Assembly: GCA_034044135.1 (NCBI GenBank)
Contig: CP139021.1
Coordinates: 1,379,635-1,443,634 of the forward strand
Length of the DNA stretch: 64,000 nucleotides
Origin: Flammeovirgaceae bacterium SG7u.111
Lineage (GTDB): Bacteria; Bacteroidota; Bacteroidia; Cytophagales; Flammeovirgaceae
Reading direction: 5' to 3'
How positions within the stretch are numbered: the stretch's first letter is position 1; each line of letters begins with the position of its first letter. The notes under the pieces were generated by a model, which was given only the letters and a program-made list of their open reading frames with translations, did not search any database and was not told the origin of the DNA. The position numbers and the translations under genes were made by a program. Positions 43,714-52,900 of the stretch are shown one piece after another.

Positions 43714-46700
43714 ATGAGTAAATTACTTACAACAAACTTCATATTAACACTACTTATTTCTGTCTTTATCCAGAGCAAAGCCTTGGCAGAAATAGCCGAT
43801 GACCATTCTTCCCCCAAGGTAGAAAAGCTTAAGTTGACTTCCATGTGTTCTGCTGAGCCAAGTGAAACAAGGAGGTGGAGGATCAAAAACCCTAATGATT
43901 ATGATATAAAAGTGGCATGGTGGGTATTTGGAACTTTGCAGTTCGATACGTTGAACATAGCTCCAGGTGAGACCTTTCTAGAGACCAATACAGTTTGGGG
44001 ATTCAATACGTTGATCCTTCGCTGGAAAAATGGAGACAGGAAATGGGATCAGACGGTGAGTATTTCATGCGCTATTCAATGCGAGTCTGAAGACAATCAG
44101 ATCTATATTTCTAACGATACCATTTCGGAAAAACAACCCATAGGCACGATGGTGGCTGAGCTGAGTATGGAATCGGGCAGCTTAGAGGAGTATTATTTCG
44201 AGCTAGAAGATACCGTATTAGATAATTCGTTTTTTACGCTTGATGGGAATGTGTTAAAGAGTAACTCCATTTTTGATGTTTTACAAAACCCTACTTTCAA
44301 AATCCAAGTAAAATCTACTAGGCTTTCCGATAGTGAAGATTTTACTCAAACTTTTGAAATTAAAGTAGTTGATGTATTGAACGAGATTTCAAACTTGGAG
44401 CTTTCAAACACATCAATTGAAGAGCTTTTACCTAGCCCTACTTTTATAGGGACACTTACCGCCCAAGATTTACATGGTGAGGTCATTAGCTATTTTTTGC
44501 CAGCCGATGAAACCGAGTTTACTATTGTTGAAGATAGTCTATTTACCAACCAGACTTTTGAGTTTGCCCAACAAAACACATACGAAATAGAAATAGGGGC
44601 AACTGCCCCTACAGCTGATACCTTACTTCAAAATTTTGAAATTCAAATCGTTGAAGTTCCTAATGAAATTTTAAATATTACCCTGTCTAACACAGTTATT
44701 ACTGAGTTTTTACAAGCTCCGGTATTTGTAGGTAGATTCTCGGCAGACGATATACAAGGCGAAGAAATTAGCTTTTATTTACCTGATGGTCAAGATGACT
44801 TTGTTCTTGTAGGAGATAGCCTTTTCACAAACAAGACTTTTATCCATTCTCAGCGAAATACGTATGAGATTGAGGTGAGGGTAGAGGCAATAAAAGCTAA
44901 TCCTGTAACCCAATCTTTTGAAATTCAAGTAGAAAACATCATCAATGCTCCTGAAGATATTTTGCTCTCAGAAAGCTCAGCTGATGAGTTTCAACCAGAA
45001 GGCACGCTGGTAGCTTCGCTAGCTGTTATTGATCCCGATAGCCTTGATGTGTATGAGTTTACTTTATTAGAAGGTAATGGTGATTTTTACATTGAAAACG
45101 GTCAGCTTTTTACTGCAAGAAGTTTTAACTATAGAGCTGAGAATCCAATTGCTATAAAAATAGCTGTAGTAGATCAAGATTCTGCACGCTTCGAAAAAGC
45201 TTTTTCTATTTATATTAATGATGTTCCTGATGCCCCAACTGATATTGTTTTAAGCAATAATGAAATTGTTGAAGGTTCTCCTTCAGGTACTTTGGTGGGA
45301 GAATTTACTTCTATCGATTCCGATAGCCTCGATCAGCATAACTATTACTTAGTAGCTGGAGAGGGAAGTGAAGACAATGTGAGTTTTTACATTGAAGAAA
45401 ACAGGTTGTATTCAGTTTTTGATGCTGATTTCGATGAGCAATCTAGCTATAATATCAGGGTAGAAAGTAGGGACTTGAACGGTGACCGTTTCAAGAAAAA
45501 TCTAACAATTGAGGTGCTCAACCAGATAAATGCTCCTTCCAATATCACGTTGAAGCTTTTCCAGATAGTGTATGAAAATGTAGCTGAAAACAGTTTTTTG
45601 GGCAGGTTGGTTGCAGAAGATATAGATATAAATGATACTCATAGTTTTGAATTGCTAGAAGGATCAAATGATAATTATGCTTTTAGGCTTCAAAATGATA
45701 CGTTAATAAACATTGTCACTTTTGAATATGCAGTTCAAAGTAGTTATACACTAGATGTAAAAGTAACGGATGAGGATGGTGAGATCTTCCAAAAACAAGT
45801 CGTTTTCACGATTGAAAAGATAAACGATGGAGGTTCTGGTGAATATGTTGGAGGTGGCAACATGGACGAAACTAATAGTGTGAATGTAGAGATGTCAGAT
45901 TTAGATGGTGATGGAGATCTGGATGTAGTAGTGGGAAATAAGGTGCAGAGCAGCGAGGTTTACTTGAACGACGGACGTGGAAATTTGGAAAGAACTTCTC
46001 AAGAGTTCGAATCTACTCCATTATACGGAATGAGGTTGGCCGATTTAGATGGCGATGGCTTTGACGATATTATTTTCTCCAATTGGGGAGTCGATCATAC
46101 TATTTGGTTCAATGATGGAACAGGTTTTTTCACCAAAAGCCCACAAGTGTTAGATAAAAGCTATGCACTTACCATTACCCCAGGAGACTTTGATCAAGAC
46201 GGAGATGTCGATTTAATAGTTGCCAACTATACCGAGAAGAACAAAATCTGGCTGAACAACGGGGATGGTACTTTTGTGTTCGACAGAGACTTTAGCGAGA
46301 CGCTTACCTATAGTTTGGAAGAAGGCGATTTGGATGGTGATGGCGATTTGGACTTGGTGGAGTTGATGTATGGTGGTCAAGATAAAATTTGGATCAACGA
46401 TGGTGCAGGTAACTTTGAGCTAAAAGAAGTTTTAGTTACAGGTGTAAATGCCTATGCAGGATCTTTAGGCGATCTAGATGGCGACGGTGATTTAGATTTG
46501 GCACTTTCTAACCCTTCTGGCGGAAACGCAATCTTTTTGAATGATGGAACAGGCGGGTTTTCCGATACAGGAGCAAGGCTTAGCACAATAGCATCCTACT
46601 CTGTTTCTCTTGGTGATATCGATAATGATGGTGATTTGGATTTGTTCTGTGCGAACAGGTTCAATCCGGTTACAGTTTGGGCTAACGATGGTCAAGCTGC

Positions 46701-48279
46701 TTTCACAAAAACTAACCAAGAACTTGGTAATGCAGACTCAAGGCAAGTTGCCGTGGGAACACTAGATCCCGATAACGATATTGACGCATTCATTGCTAAT
46801 ACTGGGGCAGCAAATACAGTTTGGTTAAACAATAGTACGCCTACTGGTATCCAAATTTCTGGGTTTTCTGTAGAAGAAAATGCTTCAGAAGGGACTTTTG
46901 TTGCGGCTCTTACAGGCATTGATGCAGATGTATGGGATAGTTTGCAAATTACGATGGTAAGTGGGGCTGGTAGCGAAGGAAATGGGTATTTCCTATTGAA
47001 AAATGATACATTGGTAGTGAGCTCAACTATAGACTTTGAACAAACGCCGACCTTGCCTATCCGATTGAGAGTGACTGATAAAGCAGGAGATTTTGTTGAG
47101 AATACCTTTACAATAGAAGTGCTTGATGTAGAAGAAAGACCATCTTTCTCAGACATATCTAATCAATCTTTTGCATATTCAACAGATTCTATAGAAGTGT
47201 TGGTAGAAGGAGTAGAAAGCCCTGCGGGAGTGCCTTTGACCTTTGAAGTATCAGCTACTGATAACATGTTAGTAGAAAGTATTGGAATTGATTACGAAAA
47301 TCCTGCAGAACAGGCGAAAATCAATATAGTAACTCGCTCAGGGGAGTTTGGGTCTTCCATTGTTCAAGTAATCGTAAAAACAGAGGATGGATCGCATGAG
47401 TTTACCCGCCAGTTTCAGCTCGAAGTATCAGCCCCAAGTATTGCTACTACAGGCATGGAAAGTTGCGGCACTTCTGAACTTACCCTGTCAGCATCTGGAG
47501 CAATCAACTATTTCTGGTTTGCCTCAGAAGAAGCTGCAAATAGGGAACACGAAGGAGCTTCATTAACCTCTACATTTAGCTCGACTACTACTTATTACAT
47601 AGCTGCCGTTTCCCCAAGTGGAAGCCTGGCAGACGAAAGAACAGAGGTGACCGCAGTGATCAATCCATTGCCTGTACCAGTAATTACAGCAGTAGATAGT
47701 CTACTTTCGGCGCAAGAAGGGTTTACTTCTTACCAATGGTATAAAGGTGCTGAGCTTATTGAAAATGCAACGACGAGCAGCTATATGGCAACAGAAAACG
47801 GAAGCTATTCGGTAGAAGTAACCAATGCATTGGGATGTGCCGCCATTTCCGATTCAATAGTCTACTCAAAGCCAGAGCTTGAAGGAGAAGATACGGAGGA
47901 AGAGGAGCCTGAAGAAGTTGAAGAACCAGAAGAGGTTGAAGACGAAGTAGAAGAGGTTGATGAGGAGGGAACAGAAGAAGGTGGCGAAGAAGAAACTGAG
48001 GAAGAAGTGACTGAACAAAAGCCAGTAAATTGGTATGATATCATTAAAGAAATTAAGCTATATCCTAATCCAACTAGACGCTGGTTGCACGTGGTTTTGA
48101 GTAGGAAATTTGAAAGGACAATTATTAGAATTTATAATACATCAGGTTTCCAAGTGCTAGAGACTACGCCTGAAGCAATGGAAGTGGATATAGATGTTTC
48201 CAATTTGAAAACAGGTTTGTATTTCTTGAAAACTGTTAGCCCAGAAGGTCAGCAAACCAAAAGGTTCATCAAACGATAA
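43714..48279 (+). CDS. Large T9SS-secreted adhesin-like protein with cadherin and FG-GAP repeats
   Basis: A 1521-residue surface or secreted protein. The signal peptide is about 1-25 (ending SKALAE). A small beta domain with two Cys (about 42-128) is followed by cadherin-like repeats of 90-110 residues (about 130-705). Seven FG-GAP/VCBS-type blades then carry the calcium-loop motif DLDGDGDLD or close variants (about 715-1045). Another cadherin-like unit, Ig-like segments, and a Glu-rich tract (about 1390-1435) precede the T9SS type A sorting domain (KLYPNPTRRWLHV to TKRFIKR). The domain mix suggests calcium-dependent binding or cell-surface adhesion. No catalytic domain is seen. GldN at 17104 belongs to the apparatus that would export it. 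Confidence 0.88.
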   Translation: MSKLLTTNFILTLLISVFIQSKALAEIADDHSSPKVEKLKLTSMCSAEPSETRRWRIKNPNDYDIKVAWWVFGTLQFDTLNIAPGETFLETNTVWGFNTLILRWKNGDRKWDQTVSISCAIQCESEDNQIYISNDTISEKQPIGTMVAELSMESGSLEEYYFELEDTVLDNSFFTLDGNVLKSNSIFDVLQNPTFKIQVKSTRLSDSEDFTQTFEIKVVDVLNEISNLELSNTSIEELLPSPTFIGTLTAQDLHGEVISYFLPADETEFTIVEDSLFTNQTFEFAQQNTYEIEIGATAPTADTLLQNFEIQIVEVPNEILNITLSNTVITEFLQAPVFVGRFSADDIQGEEISFYLPDGQDDFVLVGDSLFTNKTFIHSQRNTYEIEVRVEAIKANPVTQSFEIQVENIINAPEDILLSESSADEFQPEGTLVASLAVIDPDSLDVYEFTLLEGNGDFYIENGQLFTARSFNYRAENPIAIKIAVVDQDSARFEKAFSIYINDVPDAPTDIVLSNNEIVEGSPSGTLVGEFTSIDSDSLDQHNYYLVAGEGSEDNVSFYIEENRLYSVFDADFDEQSSYNIRVESRDLNGDRFKKNLTIEVLNQINAPSNITLKLFQIVYENVAENSFLGRLVAEDIDINDTHSFELLEGSNDNYAFRLQNDTLINIVTFEYAVQSSYTLDVKVTDEDGEIFQKQVVFTIEKINDGGSGEYVGGGNMDETNSVNVEMSDLDGDGDLDVVVGNKVQSSEVYLNDGRGNLERTSQEFESTPLYGMRLADLDGDGFDDIIFSNWGVDHTIWFNDGTGFFTKSPQVLDKSYALTITPGDFDQDGDVDLIVANYTEKNKIWLNNGDGTFVFDRDFSETLTYSLEEGDLDGDGDLDLVELMYGGQDKIWINDGAGNFELKEVLVTGVNAYAGSLGDLDGDGDLDLALSNPSGGNAIFLNDGTGGFSDTGARLSTIASYSVSLGDIDNDGDLDLFCANRFNPVTVWANDGQAAFTKTNQELGNADSRQVAVGTLDPDNDIDAFIANTGAANTVWLNNSTPTGIQISGFSVEENASEGTFVAALTGIDADVWDSLQITMVSGAGSEGNGYFLLKNDTLVVSSTIDFEQTPTLPIRLRVTDKAGDFVENTFTIEVLDVEERPSFSDISNQSFAYSTDSIEVLVEGVESPAGVPLTFEVSATDNMLVESIGIDYENPAEQAKINIVTRSGEFGSSIVQVIVKTEDGSHEFTRQFQLEVSAPSIATTGMESCGTSELTLSASGAINYFWFASEEAANREHEGASLTSTFSSTTTYYIAAVSPSGSLADERTEVTAVINPLPVPVITAVDSLLSAQEGFTSYQWYKGAELIENATTSSYMATENGSYSVEVTNALGCAAISDSIVYSKPELEGEDTEEEEPEEVEEPEEVEDEVEEVDEEGTEEGGEEETEEEVTEQKPVNWYDIIKEIKLYPNPTRRWLHVVLSRKFERTIIRIYNTSGFQVLETTPEAMEVDIDVSNLKTGLYFLKTVSPEGQQTKRFIKR

Positions 48280-48309
48280 AGAGTAGTTTTTCATAGTTTT
48301 GTTTGTTTT

Positions 48310-49188
48310 TTAACTGGAGAATGCTGGTACAAAAGCTTCTCCAGTTTTTTTTACGTCTTTTTTGGATATTTTCTTTTTTCTGACCAAAGCTTTTTTATGG
48401 TTTTTAATAAACTTTTTCCCCTCTTCGTAACCAATATCATGGAGCTCTTGGAACTTAGAAAAATCCATTACGCTGTAGGCTTTATCAAGAACGGGTTCCA
48501 CTATATAGTCGCACTGTTGAATATTGGGTACGACATTTTGGTGGACAGCAAGGGTAAATACTTTGGAAAGAACCGAACCAAATGACTCAAAGCTATCATC
48601 CATCGAATAGTTGTTTACATGCACGCCAATCACTTTTTTACAGGTTTTTTTGAGGGGCTGCACGGGCAAGTTGTTCATTAGCCCGCCATCTACATATTTT
48701 TGCCCATTTATCTCTATAGGCTTAAAAATTACGGGTAAAGCAGCCGAAGCCGTCACTGCCCTGCTCAGGCTTCCCGACTCCAATATTTCATAATTGCTCT
48801 TGCTTAGGTTTGTGGCGCAGACATAGAGTTTTTTGTTCAGCTTTTCGAAGTCATCGTGAGGGATATTTTTCTTAATCAGCTCTTCTAGGTAAGATAAATT
48901 GAGCAAGCCATTGCGGAGCCAGCTAAGTCGGAAAATTTTGGAAAACCGTTGTTGGGAAACAATCGTAAGCATTTCTTCGGGGGAATAACCTGCGGCATAA
49001 AATGCACCGATGATAGCCCCCATGCTCGTCCCCGAAATTTCATCCACATGGACATTTTCTTCTTCCAATGCCCTCAAAAAACCGATGTGCACCACGCCCC
49101 TAGCCCCACCTCCGCTTAGGGCTATTCCAATATGACCGTTATTATTCCTTCTTCTTTTTTGTCTGAAGTATTTAAAGAGGTTTAGCAT
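48310..49188 (-). CDS. Patatin-like phospholipase
   Basis: A 292-residue cytoplasmic-type patatin (RssA/YchK-like). It has the oxyanion loop SGGGARG (residues 25-31), the nucleophile elbow GTSMG with Ser 55 and the dyad Asp 167 in YVDGGLMNNLP. A Lys-rich C-terminus (KKALVRKKKISKKDVKKTGE) might favour membrane contact. Patatins hydrolyse acyl esters of phospholipids; the exact substrate is unknown. Its first 113 codons and about 60 upstream bases recur as a fragment at 55424-55824, on the far side of the lyase gene. Confidence 0.92.
   Translation of the reverse strand: MLNLFKYFRQKRRRNNNGHIGIALSGGGARGVVHIGFLRALEEENVHVDEISGTSMGAIIGAFYAAGYSPEEMLTIVSQQRFSKIFRLSWLRNGLLNLSYLEELIKKNIPHDDFEKLNKKLYVCATNLSKSNYEILESGSLSRAVTASAALPVIFKPIEINGQKYVDGGLMNNLPVQPLKKTCKKVIGVHVNNYSMDDSFESFGSVLSKVFTLAVHQNVVPNIQQCDYIVEPVLDKAYSVMDFSKFQELHDIGYEEGKKFIKNHKKALVRKKKISKKDVKKTGEAFVPAFSS
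48312..48353. terminator. Terminator between convergent genes
   Basis: A 10-bp stem (AACTGGAGAA / TTCTCCAGTT) with a run of eight T on the plus strand ends the large secreted-protein gene. It overlaps the last codons of the patatin gene. Confidence 0.82.
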
Positions 49189-49248
49189 AGTTGTTAACTG
49201 GTTGTTGGTTAACTATATAAACACCCAAACCCCCTCTTAGGGTTGCAG
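48849..49248. repeat. Left copy of a ~400-bp direct duplication
   Basis: This segment covers the 5' third of the patatin gene and its upstream leader. It is repeated in the same orientation, with few differences, at 55424-55824. Homology ends abruptly on both sides: just inside the patatin coding region on the left and after GGGTTGCAG on the right. Confidence 0.88.
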
Positions 49249-49805
49249 TTGGCTTCAGATTTATATTGAAGGGTATGTAATATTTAGGTAGAAAAATTGC
49301 ATAATATTCATATAGGTATTCTATGCAAAATACTTTTTATAAAAAGCTTCAAATGATTAGAATGTCCAGTTTGGGTACTTTCTTTTCGGTCTGTGTGACA
49401 CGGCTCGATGGTTTTGATATTTTGTCCTGTGCTAATTAAAATAATGTATTAAAGTATAAGTACACATTGTGTTTGATAAATAGCTTCATGTTGAGAAATG
49501 GTGTTGCAACCAAATTTGATGCTGAAAAGATCAGGTTATCATTGATTGGATAAAATCAAGTTCTATTTCTTTATCCTTTGGTTATTTGTGTCTGAGGCTG
49601 GAGTGGACGTGGACGAAAGGGTGAACGGTATTTTAAAGCAAGAGTTTTTATTAGAAAAGTACGCGGAAGGGTGACGTTTTAAATGCGTACTTGAAAGAAG
49701 TTATCAACACTTAATATCCTAGTAAGACCTCACTTTCCCAACCATTATCTTCTGACTGAAAAATGCACCAACAACAGGACATTAAAATGAAAACCTATAA
49801 AAAGG

Positions 49806-49839
49806 AAAAGCTCAACGGGATTTTTCTCGTTGAGCTTTT
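49806..49839. terminator. Terminator downstream of the lyase gene
   Basis: A perfect 12-bp stem (AAAAGCTCAACG / CGTTGAGCTTTT) symmetrical enough to work in both directions. It lies about 90 bases after the lyase stop codon. Confidence 0.82.
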
Positions 49840-49895
49840 ATCCTAATCGATGTCTAATTTCCGTATCACTATATCAGGACTAGACAGTTTTGAGT

Positions 49896-49923
49896 ACCCC
49901 CTAACTAAACAAGGCTAGGGGGT
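49896..49923 (-). terminator. Hairpin directly after the lyase stop codon
   Basis: An 8-bp perfect stem (ACCCCCTA / TAGGGGGT) begins five bases after the lyase stop. No T tract follows on the minus strand, so it may protect the 3' end or pause transcription ahead of the full terminator at 49806-49839. Confidence 0.5.
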
Positions 49924-49928
49924 AAGTA

Positions 49929-52900
49929 TTAACGCTTTATAAAGTTTACAGTTTGTACGCCTCCAGTATAGTGGAGCTGAAGTATGTACGTACCTTTGGA
50001 TAACTCAGGTATATCTAATGTGTAATTCAATTCTCCTTCTTGTAGGAAGCCCAATTCTTTGGCATATACAAGTTGACCTACCGAATTTACGATAGCCACT
50101 TTCGCCTCAGAAGCATTAAAAAAGAAGCTGTTTATATTAATTTGATTAGACAGCACAGGGTTAGGGTACACCATTAGTTCGGTCTGTAGGTTTTCTTCAA
50201 TGTTGTTTATAACCAATGACCTTCCTTGTCTTTGCGCACTCTCATCATTGCAATTTCCTGCCGATATACCTAAGCCTGTCACTTCAAGGTAGTCTATATA
50301 AGGTAAACCTTTAAAAGTAAGTGATGTTAATTTTATATTATTTACCCCTTCACCAAGATCTACTGTAAAGCTTATAGTATTCCATTGAAAGCGGTTAGGC
50401 TTGGCTTTCATTTTTAAATTATTAATCACTACTTCATCATTAATAGACAAGCGAGCATTCTTACGGTATAATAAACCATTATGATACCGTATTGTGAATT
50501 CATAACTGCCTTCCATAGGTGCATTTACTGCCCAATATATACTTACCCCTCTTCTAAAATAAGTATTGGTATAACCCGTTCCCGTATACCCAGAAATGTA
50601 GGAGTGTACAGTACCGTCTATATCACAAAAACCAGCCTCATCTTCTTGTATTTTCACAGTAAGTATCTGGTAATCTAAAAATGCTTCTGTCGCGCTAGAT
50701 ATTACTGAAAAGCCATTGTCATCTATTCCTTTTACCCAATAATAATACGTGTTTCCTGCTTCTGCAGTAGAGTCTGTAAAGGTTGTAATGGAATTTGCTA
50801 CACTAGCGATTAGCTCACTGCTAGTTGAGTCTGAGTTGGTACTTCTGTATATTTCTTGGTTGCTGAAAGTGATATTTTCCACTATCCAATCTAAAGAAAT
50901 AGTAGCATCATTGGCAACAGCAGTAAGTGTGATACTAGGTGTTGGAGGAATAACTACTCCTATACCTTCAGAATTGATAGAAGAACCATCGTCATAAATA
51001 CCTTTTATCCAGTAGAAATACGTGCTATCTGCTACTATGTTGGTATCTATATAAGTAGTATCGGTAGCACTTATACTGGCAATTCGTGACCTGCCACTTG
51101 GGTTTGAATCCCCATCTCTAAATATTTCTTGGTGGTGGAAAGAGGTGTTTTCTATTGTCCAGTTGAGTGCGGCATAGCCATAATTGCCCTCACCTACTAG
51201 TGTAATGGCCGGTACAAGTATTTCCTCAGGTGCTGTTGCTTGTCCTACATTAGAGTTGATGTTTGAGCCATCGTTATAAACACCCTTGATCCAATAATAA
51301 TAAGTAATACCTGCTTCTAAATCACTATCTGTAAAGGTAGTATCGGTAGCTCCTAAGCTTCCAATATGAGTCCTGCCACTTGGGTTAGAATCGGTATCCC
51401 TAAATATTTCTTGGTGGCGAAAAGAAGTGTTTTTTATCTCCCAACTTAATTGAATAGCTACATCTGTTGCATTGGCTTCCAATACGATAGCAGGTACTAT
51501 AGGAACGGAAGCTGTACTTGCTTGGGCTGAATTAGAGTTGATGTTTGAACCATCGTCATAAATGCCTTTTATCCAGTAGAAATATGTGCTATCTGCTACT
51601 ATGCTGGTATCTATATAAGTAGTGTCGGTAGCACTTATACTGGCAATTCGTGACCTACCACTTGGGTTTGAATCCCCATCTCTAAATATTTCTTGGTGGC
51701 GAAAAGAAGTGTTTTTTATCTCCCAACTTAATGCAACTTCAACTTCGCTACCATCAGCAGTTAAGGTAATGCCCGGTACTGGCTGAGGGATAGTTGCCCC
51801 GACTGCATCTGAACTAATGGATGACCCATCGTCATAAGTTCCTTTAATCCAGTAATAATAAGTACTGTCTGTTTCAATATTGGTGTCGGTAAATGTAGTT
51901 TCTGTTGCCCCTAAACTTCCTATACGAGCTCTTCCATTTGGGTCAGCGTCAGTATCTCTATAAACTTCTTGTCGGATAAAAACAGCATTCTCTATTACCC
52001 AATCCAACTTCACACTATCTGCACTGGCAACTGCTTCAAGTATAATAGAAGGGCTGTATACACATTCGGCAGCACTTGGACTTGTCCCTTTTTGTCCTCT
52101 TACTCCCAAATAATCAACATTGGCCAAGCCGCTACTTGTAGTAGCCTCTAAGCGGATATCATGTTCTCCACTTTCGAGTGCAACAGTAAGAGATGCGGTA
52201 CTCCAGCTAGTCCAGCCGCCTGTTGGGGGAAGACCTACATTGCCCATATTGACACCGTCAATAATCAAATCTCCAGGGCGGTCTGAAGAGCCATTGGCAT
52301 ACCTGAACAAGATTTCATAATCATCGCTTGTGTCAACAGAAATACGCCATTCGATACCCTTGCCAAGCGTGTTATCTGTATTAGCAAAACCATCGCCTGT
52401 ATAGCCTGCATTATTGCTGTCTATTGTACCTTCTATACTACAAAAACCCAATTGGTTTTCTTGGACAAGGACAGGTTCTTCAGGCTTAGTAGGAGTAGCG
52501 CTAGCAACATTAGAGTTTATGGTTGAATCACTTCCATCTGTTGTTTTAATCCAATAATAATAAGTACTATCATTCGCTATCCCTGAATCGGTATAAGACC
52601 TTTCATGCGATTCAAGAGATGCAATTCTCACTCTGCCCGAGGGGTCATCATCACCATCTCTATAGATTTCTAGTGAGCCATTGACTCCTGATATTATCCA
52701 ATTGAGGTTTACTAACGAATCACCTTCTACAGCTTCTAAAATTACACTAGTTACATCAGGAGTAGCATTTGCTGCATTGGAGTTTACTGTATTGCCATCT
52801 GCATCATACGATTTAATCCAATAATAATAGGTAGTTCCGTTGGCAACACTGTCATCGGTAAATGTATTAGTACTTGCATCAAGTTTTGCTATTCTTACCC

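Larger units (their letters stand above)
49249..49928. other. 680-bp spacer between patatin leader and lyase end
   Basis: It contains the promoter region of the patatin and two hairpins near the lyase 3' end, listed separately. A 27-codon ORF overlaps the first hairpin (MHQQQDIKMKTY at its start) and is likely chance. No other feature was seen. Confidence 0.4.

Noticed and set aside
47878-48018. Glu-rich low-complexity tract taken as a possible frameshift artefact
   Set aside because: The frame continues correctly into a full T9SS sorting domain, so the acidic tract is a genuine linker.
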